A DNA stretch of 64,000 bases, taken from NCBI GenBank assembly GCA_024336345.1, contig JANFOG010000008.1:248001-312000 (forward strand), read 5' to 3'. A model generated the notes under the pieces. The model ran no database searches. It was not told the DNA's origin and saw nothing but the letters and a program-made list of their open reading frames with translations. Shown here piece after piece: positions 1 through 11,067 of the stretch. Positions within the stretch are counted from its first letter, which is position 1. Each line of letters starts with the position of its first letter. The position numbers and the translations under genes were made by a program. The DNA comes from Mariannaea sp. PMI_226. Lineage: Eukaryota > Ascomycota > Sordariomycetes > Hypocreales > Nectriaceae.

Positions 1-224
1 GGTGGGGATTCGCATACATCTGAAATGAGTTGGAATTTATTCTGTCTACATAATGTGAAACGTGAGGTCTACTCTGGTATAAAAGACACAGACAACTTCG
101 AGGGCTTGGAAGGCAAGGTTTTGTCTTTTTGGCGAGGCACGCAAAGTCACATACTTATTAGACAACAAGTCGATATGTAGAGAAAGAAGAACAGATTCAT
201 TAGAGCTCACAACTCAGAACGACC

Positions 225-601
225 ATGGGATTGCGTCTACTAAATGCGCTAAGGGCGCTTAATGGACGTTCTCTCTCTCTCCCTCTATCTCTCGCAATGA
301 CGATGACCAGGAATCACTTGGCGTTTCATGTTTCCCAAGATAGAAGGTAAGCAGTCCCGTTCTTAGACCTAGCTTCCAATACTAACCTTAGGCTGTAATA
401 AAACTGTTTAGTACTTTAGGTACCTTGATTAGTGCAGTGGAACCTATATCAACAAAGTACCAGCCCAGACAGCTAACCCGAACTAATCGCAGCGTTGAAC
501 ATGAGCTATATAGTGCCCAGGATGGGCGACGGAACGGGAACCGTGAAAAATACCTTGATCAAGAGAAGTTCTTTCAAATCCAATGTAGATTTCAGGAGTA
601 G
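225..601 (+). CDS. Possible small two-exon hypothetical protein (103 aa)
   Basis: Reading from the ATG at 225 (context gaccATGg) gives an open first exon 225-346 ending at a good donor (gtaagc). Joining to the acceptor after gtttag gives exon 412-601, open to a TAG, for 103 residues. A branch-like actaac lies in the intron, a TATAAAAG box lies at 78-85, and a CT-rich stretch lies within exon 1. The N-terminus is Leu/Arg-rich and could be a targeting sequence. I recognise no domain. A nearer acceptor at about 392 would give an immediate stop, so the call depends on the second acceptor. It could equally be non-coding. Confidence 0.25.
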
Positions 602-1010
602 GTTCCCTTGGTGAGAAATCCCATAGTCTCGATGCATGGATTCCATATGTAAATGTTGGCGTCATGATATTGAATGGGTTGAGGGCAATGTCGGCTCAAG
701 ATGAAGACTGGCTTCGGATGCCTCCACACTAGTACCTATGTATAATATGCAAGGTTCCTAGACCAGAAAACTACCTAGAGACATACATCTATATTTTCAG
801 AGGGCATATTCGACTCAATTTGATTTGTACCTTAACTAAAGTACCGTACCTATTGGTAGGTTGGGTCTGATTATACAGCGCACCTAGTTTGTATCTACTA
901 GTGGGTGGATTCATCCCACTTCGGGCTGCTATTCAAGCGTCAATTTGAAGCACCCCGTTATTTAATCTGGTTCTATATGGAAATTCAAGGCTATTGTTCG
1001 CCTTGAATGA
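602..1010. other. Intergenic, no gene seen
   Basis: I see no conserved coding frame or RNA gene. This is the downstream flank of the minus-strand gene that ends at 1011. Confidence 0.5.
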
Positions 1011-2087
1011 TCAAGACCGATTCTGATCTTTTGCCGCCAGCCTCTTGCTCCGACGGCGGTATTCAACAAACCGCCTGCAAGCGATGCATTGTCCGTCATC
1101 GTCAAAGTAGTGCTCATCCAGTTGGTTCTCGCACTCCTCGTGTGGTTCCCCATCGTCGCATGCATCGCACGACTGTTGCCGGTACGTGCAATCCCACAGA
1201 CTGGTCGTGGTATCGGACCAGAAATCAAATAGCCGGCAAAGGCACCCGGGAGTGTGCCAACCGTAAAGGATCTCGTGGATGCGCTCGGGGGGGTCATCTG
1301 GCTTGAGAAACTCATTCCGTTGAGGGGGATCCCGAGCGCACAGCACCGAGATGTCGATCGCTGGGCATTTTTCGAAACCAGATTTTTCTACTAGTAACCA
1401 GCCATATGTTTCGCCTTCCAAACAGCTCTCTTCATCGATGCCCAAATCCTCCACTAGACTCTCCATTGCCGGTGTAACATCGAGATCAAAGCGCACAAGT
1501 GTAAGACCCTTGTCCGTAATATTGTCCCAAGTGAGCCTGTCGCTAGTGGCCACGAGGATCCAGCTTCGATAACGGCCCCGAAAATCATATTCACGCCAGA
1601 ACTGCTCAGTTGGGCACCAAGTCGGTACAATGTGCGGCCACGGCTCCTTTCCCCGGATTTCGCTGACCAGTTTTTCTTGGGCGTCTTCTTCTGAAAGACC
1701 AGCGACAGCTTTCTGCCTCATCTCTCGAATGGCAGCCTTTCGGTGGGTTTTCTCTTGACGATGATGCGCAACACATTCCTCAATGGTGCTGAAACCCGTG
1801 AAAACGTCGACCCGGGGCCAGTAATTCCGAGCATTTCCCCAGCCAGCGATTGCGTCGCTCCAAAGCAGTTTCTCTCCAAGAGCTTCAGGTGAAGGACTGG
1901 GATTACCGAGACAATACAGCTGTATCCCAAGCTTGGGGATGCTGATGGCTTGATTTGGAAATCTGGTGACGACGGTGTAGGAGCGTCCTGCATGGTCAGG
2001 AAAATGGTGAGCGTGAGGACCAGGCGGGATTTTCCTTGGCGCCCTGCCTCCAAGGCTTTTCCGGGCGGTTTGTCTGGACCGGGCCAT
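1011..2087 (-). CDS. Protein with a histone H3-like N-terminal tail and a Cys-rich C-terminus (358 aa)
   Basis: Seen: one uninterrupted 358-codon exon whose first residues after Met are ARSRQTARKSLGGRAPRK. Against the canonical H3 tail ARTKQTARKSTGGKAPRK this is 14 of 18 identical, with T3S, K4R, T11L and K14R. The K9/S10 block (QTARKS) and K18 are kept. The tail starts exactly where H3 starts after Met removal. The rest is not a histone fold. Residues 282-337 hold eight cysteines, including C307-x2-C310 and C334-x2-C337, in a region rich in Asp and Glu; a basic RRRSKR stretch at 344-349 could be a nuclear signal. Inferred role: a chromatin-associated protein, or a decoy for H3K9 writers and readers such as Clr4/HP1-type factors. 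I do not recognise the central region. The length of the frame and the exact tail register make the start convincing. Confidence 0.75.
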   Translation of the reverse strand: MARSRQTARKSLGGRAPRKIPPGPHAHHFPDHAGRSYTVVTRFPNQAISIPKLGIQLYCLGNPSPSPEALGEKLLWSDAIAGWGNARNYWPRVDVFTGFSTIEECVAHHRQEKTHRKAAIREMRQKAVAGLSEEDAQEKLVSEIRGKEPWPHIVPTWCPTEQFWREYDFRGRYRSWILVATSDRLTWDNITDKGLTLVRFDLDVTPAMESLVEDLGIDEESCLEGETYGWLLVEKSGFEKCPAIDISVLCARDPPQRNEFLKPDDPPERIHEILYGWHTPGCLCRLFDFWSDTTTSLWDCTYRQQSCDACDDGEPHEECENQLDEHYFDDDGQCIACRRFVEYRRRSKRLAAKDQNRS

Positions 2088-2779
2088 TAAATAAAAATAT
2101 GAGGTGCTTTAACTGCAAACCTGACCGGAGGTAATCTGTACAGGAGACACCAATCCACTCAAATTGCGGCTGAGGCAGATGCTCGAGTGAATGTGCGTGG
2201 ATGCGATGCCTGGAGTGGCTGAATGGTGCGAGATCGATCATCAGCAGAACTAGCTTGCACGGTGATGATGCCAAAAAAGATCCGAAAATAATTAGTCCAT
2301 TTCAGGCTGAGGCCCACTCTATCCGAGAATGACAGATCGGATGCCCAGAAGAGCCATCCAGAGACAGGGCCTGACAATGATGTTGAGTTTTGTCTACGTA
2401 GGATATAAGCTCTGAATAGCACATTTTGTGAGGTCCGCATGCTCGCCAGGTCAGGCACGAGAGTAGTTAAGAAAGGGCAGAGTCGTTTTGCTCGTCTACG
2501 ATACAATGAGGGATTGACACAGCTAACCCATACATATGCGGACAATATTGCAATGTGGGATTAGTGAATAATAACGAATAAGAAACCAAATTTTACGATA
2601 AGGGCTATAAATTTCATTTGTGTTTAAGAAATTTGGATTGAAAAAGGAAGCAAGTGTAGTACAAGGAATCATTGTCCCTACAGAGTATTAATTTGAGCCG
2701 AATCATCCTCCCCTTTTGCGCCATAACTTGCCGTCGCGCTTAAAACACGACTTCAATTCCAACGGACTCCATTCAGCGC
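2088..2779. other. Intergenic between two minus-strand genes
   Basis: Open frames here have no recognisable composition or domain. The part next to 2087 should hold the promoter of the H3-tail-like gene. No clear TATA box could be assigned. Confidence 0.45.
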
Positions 2780-3276
2780 TCAGAATACATGAATCTCCGT
2801 GCCAGTCGCAAAGTGGTGAGTGACAAGTCTGCGATTGCACCGACAACAATAATGTTCCACATCTCTAAAACTCTTGACAACATACGGGATTACGACTCCG
2901 ACGACAGTGCACACCAAAAAAAACCCAGCCATGACACTAAAAATATGCGATTAGTTCTTGAATAAAATCCAAATAGATTCACGAAGACGACTTACTGTGT
3001 TCCCGTACACATTTTGCTGTTGACTCTTGTAATGGACGGTTCCATGCAAGCTGGACAATTAATGACTCTTGGCCAGAATTTGAGGTCTTTCAGAGCAACA
3101 GCCTCCTCCTTCGGGAAGTGATTAAATGATGTGATCTCCCCTCCCGCTTGGCCAGATCCAAATTTGGGAAGCATGGCAGTCTGGGTGTCAGGGCCAGGGT
3201 GTGTAACCAACTCATTCATGGCGAAGGGAGAAGTGGGTGAAGGGACTTGGTGACGTGTGGAGCGAAAAGATGGCAT
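2780..3276 (-). CDS. LITAF-domain membrane-associated zinc protein (two exons, 145 aa)
   Basis: Exon 1 runs 3276-2996 and exon 2 runs 2936-2780, joined across an intron with gtaagt donor and ttttag acceptor; phase is kept and the total is 145 residues. Residues 74-127 show the LITAF layout: C74-P-A-C77, then a hydrophobic stretch (about 96-114) that would insert in the membrane face, then C124-x2-C127 in a V-E-H-Y-C context. In the family the two CxxC pairs bind one zinc and the hydrophobic part anchors the protein to late endosome or plasma membranes. The N-terminal 70 residues look disordered. Exon 1 alone would be cut within the zinc-binding half, so the splice is needed. Confidence 0.75.
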
Positions 3277-4396
3277 GAGTGCGTTTGTGAATACACCGGT
3301 AAAATGTGCAAATATATTAAATGTGTTATGAATGCGAAATATTGTAGTCTTCTTCTTTTTGGTATTCTATTTGACAATTTTCAGGCCGTAGTTATAATGA
3401 TTCTCTCGCCAATCCATTCAGCCTCAAACCTCCCCGAATCTTGGACGCAACAATGCACCACTCCTGGCGGCCGGGATTTGGCTTCGTATTTCGTACAAAC
3501 CCGTTACGAAAAATGCTGTCCAATCAAATGCCGTTTGAGGCTAAGGCATGATGTCAAGTCGGGGCTTGGATGACAAGGATGTGTCCGCCCAGCTTGACTG
3601 TGTTGGATGGTGTCCCAGTGTTGCCAGTGTCTCATGCCATTCGTTGTCGACACTGATACTAGCGGAATGGGGGAAGGCTCTAGCACACTTGGCAACGCCA
3701 CCTAGGCAGACATTTAGGAGACATGCATCATTATCCTTGTGACGATGGTATTGTTTCCGTTTATCCAATAACATGTGGAGAAGGGGTCATGCAGCAAGCG
3801 CTGCAATATGCATTAACAAGATTAGCACTCACATCCCGCGATGAAAACGTACGAGCCACAACATATGCCGGTGACCCGATTCGTGACCGACCCTCCAAGC
3901 TACAATATATTCCTTGCCGACAATGCCGATTATTCAAATATTTCCTTTATGTAAATATCTTGGGGAATGGGAAGTAAGTACGGCATCCGATACGATTACT
4001 ATCGCGAAATGGAGGCTTCTTATTAGTCAATTCAGCACTACAAACGGCCCGGTTATTTATCTAATGCGATACCTATTCTTTTCCTTCATTTTTCTTTATA
4101 AATAGAATCAGGCTCCTTTAATGTATTATTTATATATTTAATTGATCAATTTGTCGGGAGGAAACCCCACGCCCAAAGCCGCGTAGCTATGCACACTTCG
4201 TGATGCGGAAGAACGTCCTGCGATACAGTCGCGCAAGCGGCTCATAACCGCCACTCCAAAAACCCAAAAAGAAAGGGTAATCAGCCAAACAAATTATACA
4301 GAAATGAAGAGAGCCATTTGGTGAAATGGAATACGTAAGAGTACCAATAAGTAGCAACTACTCATAAATATTTTATTATAATATTTAGTTTAGTAG
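3277..4396. other. Intergenic, AT-rich toward the right
   Basis: Several short open frames overlap on both strands but none shows a domain. The stretch 4070-4140 is strongly AT-rich. Nothing else is supported. Confidence 0.45.
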
Positions 4397-5458
4397 CTAT
4401 TTAAATAGAACTAGTACCCATGAATACACACTTGATACAATTGTTGTAGTCAATGCAAGGTAAGCAGCTATATCTAACACCCTTTTGAGCTGTGCCTTAA
4501 GCATGAGATGAAGCCGTGACCGATCTCTCTGGATAAATGTCGTGCTTGAATTAATATATGGTGGTTCTGCTGCGGGCACTGGCTTGTCTAGAAATTCGCA
4601 TAGTGGCTCCCACCCATCGCTCACGTGGTACTCCAATAGCCTTTCTGGAGGGACCAGCGATCGAACCTTTTCGTAATGCTTCTTCATGCTAGTAATCCCA
4701 TTACGGTCGAAATCGCTGTTGTAGAGTACTTGTTGCAGCTTCAGGAACATGGGATGGGTCCATCGATTAGGCATTCGTAAAAGGATGGCGGTGAAAGCGA
4801 GAAATGGAGGGAGAAAGCCACGGTTTGCTTTGAGGAGAGAGCTTTTATGAGATCTTGTTGTAATAATGGGGTTAGTCTAGGAGCCTTCTCGCAGGGTCTG
4901 TATGGACGCAAGTGATGGTATATGTACCTCTCCCATTCATCGTAGTCTCGTATAGTGAGAATCACTTTTGCCTCCGGGTAGTACTCAATTAGTTCTTCAG
5001 CAAAGTAAGCAGCTGGCATATCGATGACGGCCTAGTTTCGTGGATTTAGTAAAAGCTTGGGTGGTAGATGGCAAGGGTCATGCCTTACTTGGCAATGTCC
5101 TAGTAGTTTATCAAAGTCTTCCCGGGACGGTTTCTGGCCGTGATCGTATTTTGCGCTTAAAAGATCCATCCACAACTTGCAGTCATATGCATCTCTATGA
5201 ACTGCGTCAAAGGTGTGATAGGTATGATGAAACCCAAGAGTCAAAAGTTGATCTCGAAGAGCTAAGGTTATAGTATAGCATATGGTCAGCATAATACTTG
5301 CGCCTTATGCTTGAGTGATAACAACATTACTTACATCTAGTTCCAGTACGGCCGTACCCAAGACAAAGAACCTTCATGGGGACGGTACGCTTGCCATACG
5401 TACGGTGAGGGTGGACTACAGTCTGGGGCCCGATCCCTAGAATATTTGAAGTCTCCAT
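4397..5458 (-). pseudogene. Fungal PAPS-type sulfotransferase, frameshifted
   Basis: Exons 5458-5335, 5261-5089 and 5031 downward splice in frame (introns gtaagt and gtaagg). The P-loop-like PAPS motif GYGRTGTRSL spans the first junction, followed by the TYHTFDA and DFDKLLGHC segments and an ILTIRDYDEWERY segment; these match the fungal sulfotransferase family (Pfam Sulfotransfer_4), often misnamed P-loop NTPase. Between about 4860 and 4790 the frame must change to continue into the conserved SLVPPERLLEYHVSDGWEPLCEFL segment and the C-terminal membrane helix ending at 4397. No usable intron donor lies there, so a small indel is likely. It is a paralogue of the intact gene at 10258-11067. Either it is a recent pseudogene or the sequence has a one-base error. 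Start chosen at 5458; an upstream ATG at 5545 is also in frame. Confidence 0.7.
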
Positions 5459-6697
5459 GATAATTACCAGGCTGTACCAAGGAGAGATAGTTGCAAGATG
5501 GCAAGGGTAAACGACACGGCGATGTATATTGTGACTGAAGGCCAAGATGAGAATAGACCTGTATTTACCAACCCATCAAGTGTTGAGTTGGGGTAGGGCA
5601 ACAGTGTTCAATCCCCCGGATGGTGGTTAGTTATAGAGGGAGAGTAGTGTCTCGAAGAATGGATACCTGAATTGCACAGCATTATCACTGCTAATTTTGC
5701 TTGCATTGCATCCCTGCTTCGCCAGCGAACTACTTCCCGCGTAACCGAGCCCACCAGGATCAGCGAGACGGCAAGTATAGTACAAAATACCCCGCCTTTA
5801 TCTGCTAGTGCCGAGACCTGCATCATTGTGTTGTACTATTGTATGCAGCATACTACAAGTAGAATCAATGTCGGTGTGATTAGTAGCTATCATCCAGTCA
5901 AAGTTGGACTGTCTTGTCAATATGTTTTCCAACATGGACTCTGTAAGACGCCTGAATTACCGGTGTGATTGAAGCTTGAATTTGATGAGCACATGAGACA
6001 TAGCGGGGCTATCTTGCGCACATGTATGCCAACGTGGACATTGTGAGACATGCAGAGTATTGGACCCAGAGCTCCATAGTTGGGCTACAGATGTTCCAGT
6101 GTCCTTGCAGAATATGTGTCAGATTTTCATTAAGCTTGAAAGTGCGACTTCCGTCCCGAGAATGACATGGAATTCGTGTCCAACACCCCTTATGCCACTT
6201 GTCTAGCAGCCAGGCGAGGTAGTCTCACGGGAACAGACAAAACATTAGTCCCAGTTATTACGTCGATCTGAATGCTTTGTATTCTTGGTGAGAAATACAA
6301 ACAACTACTCTCATTGATATTTGGGAAGTTTAATCTTCTCAATAAATGGCTTATAAATCATACTGCTTGTCGTGACTCTGTCAATTCCACTCCAGCGGTT
6401 CCACTAAGAACATAAACCATTTTGTGCTTTCAGCAACACATTAATGCAGATACTCAGGAGGGAAGGAGCTTGACCAAGGTGCGTACGCATATGAATAATA
6501 TTACTTTTCTTCGTTGAGCTCTGTTTACTTCATAGGTAAACCCCATTCCATGGAGGGAATCCGAGATGAGTCTATGGGAGGCCATGAATATGCCGAACTT
6601 CATTCAACGACGGTGGTAGATGAACTTTTGCTTTCGTTCCTTGCCTACTGTCTTTAATGCATTTTTATCATTCTCAAGTCTGTGTATGAATCGGACC
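5459..6697. other. Intergenic, no gene seen
   Basis: It lies between the sulfotransferase start and the end of the fused dehydrogenase. A short minus-strand frame at 5608-5826 has a hydrophobic N-terminus, but nothing around it supports a gene. Confidence 0.45.
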
Positions 6698-9130
6698 CTA
6701 ATCGTCTTCCTCCCAAAACACTCGTTCGGGTAGCCAATCATCAGGGTACACCCGACATCTTACTTCCAGATTACTGAGCAACTTGTGCTCGTCCGGGGTC
6801 AGATTCCAACCATTCAAGTCAAAATTGGAAGCAATTCGTTCTGCTTTTACGCTCTTCGGGATAACACTTGTTCCTCTCTGTAGTGCCCACATAATTCTGT
6901 TTATACGTTAGGGCGAATTAGAGAAACGTGATGGGTGATACTGACAGGATTTGTTGCGGTGTTCTCCCTTTCCTCTCGCACAGCTCCCTCAGAGCTACAT
7001 TTTCATGAAGCTCTGGCAGGCCAGAGGCAAGCGGTGAATACGCAGTACAATGAATGTCATTCAACTCGCAAAATGCTAGTAGCTCGTTCGAAGGACAGCA
7101 GGGATGTAACTGCATTATGTCAGGTTAGATACAGTCTGGTTAATATGGCGAGTTGAGAATAGTGTGGCTTCACGTACCTCTATTTGGTTTACAGCTGGAA
7201 CAATAGTACATTGTGGATGTGATAGTAACTTTGTTAGATTGCGTATGCCAAAGTTGGACACACCAATGTTACGTATTCTCCCCGCCTGAACCTCGCGTTG
7301 CATATCCTGCCTACGCATACTATCGTTAGATTTATATGTCAAATAATTGTTAATATAGACATCTATATTATTTTCAGAAACTCACCATGTCTTTATGAAA
7401 TCCCAATCGGGCATTGCCTGGGTCGGGTCTTCTGGTTTAACTGGCGATGGCCAGTGCTGTTCAACACAAATTAGTGCTTGTCTTAGTGTAGCATTTTGCT
7501 TTCATCTCACCATGAGAAGGAGATCAATATACTCCGTTCCAAGTCTCTCTATAGACAGACGGACAGATTCAGCTACCCGATGGTGCCATGAATTGTCAAC
7601 TTTGGTTGTGATCCAAACGGTATCGCGAGCAAGACCCGAATCTCGAACTGCTTTGCCCACCTGGTCCTCGTTATTGTACCGAAATGCTGTGTCGATGTGA
7701 CGATAACCCAGTCGAAGGGCAGTCATCACAGCCTCATATGTCTGCATTGGTGCCTTCGGCTTACGAGTTCCAAAGCCTAGCCCTGGCATCTTGTCTCCTG
7801 TATTGAGTGTAAAACACAGCCGAGTAAAGTTGGTATCCGTGGTGCCATTGCCGTTCTTCGAGTGACCATTTGTTTTGCTGCATGGTTTATGACCGTTCGT
7901 GCTTGCATTTTTATCAGGGTGACCTGCATCCCCATTCAATGACGGGGATAGCTGCATGGTTTTGCTTCCGTTTTTGTACTCTGTCGTAGGAGGGACGGAT
8001 TCCAAGTTGTTGGAAAGAAAGGAAGTGCAAATAGCCTCTGCAGTTACGAGGGTGTCCTCCACCTGGGCAATGGATGTTGAAAATGACTCCTGAACTCCTT
8101 GAATGTACTCCCCAAATTGTTGGCATATGTTTTGGATAGTATCTTCTTTGCGAGACTGGAATACTGTCTGAAACGTTTGTCTGCCATGAGAGTCGTAGTG
8201 AATAATTTCATTGCAGTTCAAATGCAGAGAACCGCGATCTCCTCGTACTTGGACCGTTTCACTTTTACCAAACTCTACTTCGGAAACATAGAGATGGCCA
8301 ACCAGACCCGAAGAATCCCACCTCATCACTACGTGTGACTCACGGTCTCTCGCAGAGTGTAGGTGATCATTGGCTCGATGACCTAGTACTGTAGTAGGAC
8401 GCCCAAAGAGCCAGGTGATAACATCCAGCATGTGCACACCGAGATCATCCTAGCCATATTAATTACCGTACACAATGTCAAAAATTCCAGGTGGGCAAGC
8501 AACGAAAGGAGCAAAGGAAGGCCTTACAAATGTTCCGACGTTATCCATCATTCGCCACCCATCACTTGGAGGATCATATTTTCCAACTAACCTTGCTCTG
8601 ATAGACAGAGGACTACCAATCATAGGGAGCAGGCTCCGAAAATGAATGAACCGCGGCTGCCACCTTCTCTGGAAAGCCACAGCGACCTTGGTCGGGATGC
8701 AGCGTAGATTACTGTATTCTTCCAGAGACTCAGCAATAGGCTTTTCCTTGAGGCAAGCCACACCGGCGGCAGACAGCTGTTTGATGACTTGAAAGTGATG
8801 CCTGTTGGGTACGCAAACGATGGCGAAGCTGAGCTTGTCCTGGTGGTGTTGTAGGAGCTGCTCCAGATTCGTGTACCCTGGGATCTCGGGGAAGAGGGAA
8901 GTAAAGTCATCAATGGCCGTCGTGCTAGTATCGCAGACAGCGGAAACTTTGATAGTAGAGCTTTGGCGGAGGTGTTCAAACCAAGTGCTGTAGCCCTGTG
9001 CCCCCAAGCCAATAATAGCCACTGAGTAGCATGGTGCTTGGCTGCTCATTGTAGTCGATGTAGTCGTCTTTAATTTTGGTGTTCTACAGCTTATACAATC
9101 AAGCCATTCATGTTGTTCATACGTTAACAA
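6698..9130 (-). CDS. Gfo/Idh/MocA dehydrogenase fused to aldo-keto reductase (six exons, 702 aa)
   Basis: Exons: 9130-8528, 8449-7511, 7456-7386, 7310-7178, 7109-6946, 6896-6698. All introns are GT-AG and all phases agree. The N-terminal half is a Gfo/Idh/MocA oxidoreductase: the Rossmann motif GLGAQG (41-46), the E129-K-P motif and GVH207MLD. After a polar Asn/Gly/Lys-rich linker (about 355-413) comes an aldo-keto reductase with the full tetrad D454, Y459, K484 and H515, the last created exactly at an exon junction, plus a GVSNFG segment. Both halves should bind NAD(P)(H). No intergenic gap, stop or promoter separates them: exon 2 itself carries the end of the first domain, the linker and the start of the second. 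It lies between two sulfotransferase genes on the same strand. Substrate unknown. An inner ATG at 9049 may be the true start, since the first 27 residues are atypical. Confidence 0.8.
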
Positions 9131-10257
9131 CTCTTAGCTGTATTTTATAAGACTATGCGGGGTCCATCATGGCTCTATGCCCTCTGAGGTGCCCAGGCTC
9201 AGATGGTTGGAAATTAGGGCGTACTGCGTCAATCAGGAATCCTCGATTCGTCATATGAGCTTGCTTTGTGGATTGTCCCCGTCGGGCTGTGAAACATTTG
9301 ACAAATACAAGTCAGAAGGGTCAGATAGGCTAGCTACATATGTATCGCATTAGCTCGCATAAACCCTGTAAGGTATATATACCTATTCTCATATGATGTT
9401 ATATGCAGGTTTGCGTAAAGGACGTTCTCGTCTTGCCACGGAGAAATTCTGAAATCTGCATCCAAGACACATGCCGAGAAATGCGGTATGACTTATTCAA
9501 TCAGCAGGAGGAAATATTCCTGTACTCCAGCTGCTAATGTGCGTTAATGCAATTCATATGTAGCTAACCTTTCTGAGCCTTGCGGCCTGCAGTAGATCAC
9601 ATCCGAGCCGTTCCGATGGCCCGCAGCGACGATCCGACGCAAGAGACTTCAGCTCCGACATCCAGCCATGGCATTCCTAGCCCGTTGTCCCGGTGTCTCA
9701 GTTCAGTAGCCGCTAATTGATGAGGTGTCATACTACTACTGGATAGCCTACAGTCGGCAGTGACACCTCATGCGGCAGCGGTATATTAGTGAAACAGGTG
9801 AGCGGCTGAATATCGACGGGTAACGCCGCCGATAGAATACGAGCTGTATGGGGGGCAGGCCTCATCGGTGAATCAGCAAACTAGGCCGTGATTTATCCCC
9901 TATCTCGTATTACTAGTAATCAGATATAATCCAAAACAGCGAATCAATCTATGTCACTACTAACCTGCTATTCGTGGTTTCTCTCGTTTCTCAGCTCAAG
10001 TTGCCTTCCCAACATGACGTAGAATCTCGACCTATTCACAGAAGATCTTTTCGCACAGGGTCTTTATGAGGCATCCGACATCAGCTGCTGACATTATAGC
10101 TATCTGATACGCCACTTCTTACTAAACTAACCACAGAAAGAAATGATTAGCAGTAGAATCAGGTGGAAATGCCTGATGTGTGGAGATTTCACAGCACTTC
10201 AGCACATATGCAACCATCACAACTATCACACGCGAAGTCCATCCGATGACCCCCAAT
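9131..10257. other. Intergenic, promoter side of the fused dehydrogenase
   Basis: I see no coding frame of note. It should contain the promoter of the fused gene and the 3' region of the second sulfotransferase. Confidence 0.45.
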
Positions 10258-11067
10258 TCAGTATATCACAAACCATAAGAACAACCCACTTAAAAATATG
10301 ACCAAAACAAAAGATTTGATGTTCGCATCGGCACGAGCAATGCGGTCTTGAAACATCTGTTCATATGGCAGATCCTTATTCAACGTTGGAAATGGTGTTC
10401 TGGGAACAGGTTGCTTCAAGAACTCGCACAGAGGTTCCCATCCGTCGGTGACATCCCACTCTAGGAGCCGATCAGGCGGCACCAGGCTCCTTACCAAATG
10501 GCAATGGTCCTCCAGGACCCGTCGCGAATGTTTTTCAAAAGACCCTCTGTAAAACGTCTGCCAGTTGCCTCGAAAGAAACCTTCCTGTAGCCAGAATAAT
10601 TCTGAGCAGAACCAGCTCCGAAACCAGAACGTCCAGCTTGTTTGTAGAGGTACAAGGGTCTTCATAACGCTATTATGCCAAGCGTTTATGTCCTTGCGTA
10701 TGTTCAGAATGACTTTGGCTTCAGGATAGGCAGTGATGAGCTCTGGAGCAAATGCTGCCGCCGCGTGGTCGGTTATGGCGGCGCAGTGGCCGATTACTTG
10801 ATCGAAATCTGTGGCTGTTAGGCAATGCTGCCCCGTGCGACGGCCACACTCCTGCTTTAGCCGTAGTCTATGCCAAACTATGTCGTCTTCGGGGTGTAAG
10901 GTAGGGTCGAAGCCATGGTACGTGTGTTGATAGCCAAGCTGAAGAAGAGCAGCTTGCAGTGAAGCGGTGCCTGATCGAGAGGGACCAACGGCAAGAACTC
11001 GCAATGGCACAGTGCGAATTCGACAGGGCGGCTGGAGCGCATATACAGCTTCTTTGACGAATTCCAT
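10258..11067 (-). CDS. Fungal PAPS-type sulfotransferase (intronless, 269 aa)
   Basis: Single exon of 269 codons. The PAPS phosphate-binding motif GPSRSGTASL lies near residue 30, followed by TYHGFDP, FDQVIGHCAA, a PEAKVILNIR segment (strand, then PAPS 3'-phosphate-contacting type Arg), RSLVPPDRLLEWDVTDGWEPLCEFL and a C-terminal hydrophobic helix of about 18 residues that probably anchors the enzyme in a membrane. Family knowledge: transfer of a sulfuryl group from PAPS to an alcohol, phenol or amine acceptor; most fungal members have no assigned acceptor. It has the same architecture as the frameshifted copy at 4397-5458 but lacks its introns and is clearly diverged, so this is not a very recent tandem duplication. 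Confidence 0.8.
   Translation of the reverse strand: MEFVKEAVYALQPPCRIRTVPLRVLAVGPSRSGTASLQAALLQLGYQHTYHGFDPTLHPEDDIVWHRLRLKQECGRRTGQHCLTATDFDQVIGHCAAITDHAAAAFAPELITAYPEAKVILNIRKDINAWHNSVMKTLVPLQTSWTFWFRSWFCSELFWLQEGFFRGNWQTFYRGSFEKHSRRVLEDHCHLVRSLVPPDRLLEWDVTDGWEPLCEFLKQPVPRTPFPTLNKDLPYEQMFQDRIARADANIKSFVLVIFLSGLFLWFVIY

Noticed and set aside
962..1572. Open frames of 73-117 codons on both strands within the H3-tail-like gene
   Set aside because: They are shadows of the 358-codon frame and carry no domain or independent start context.
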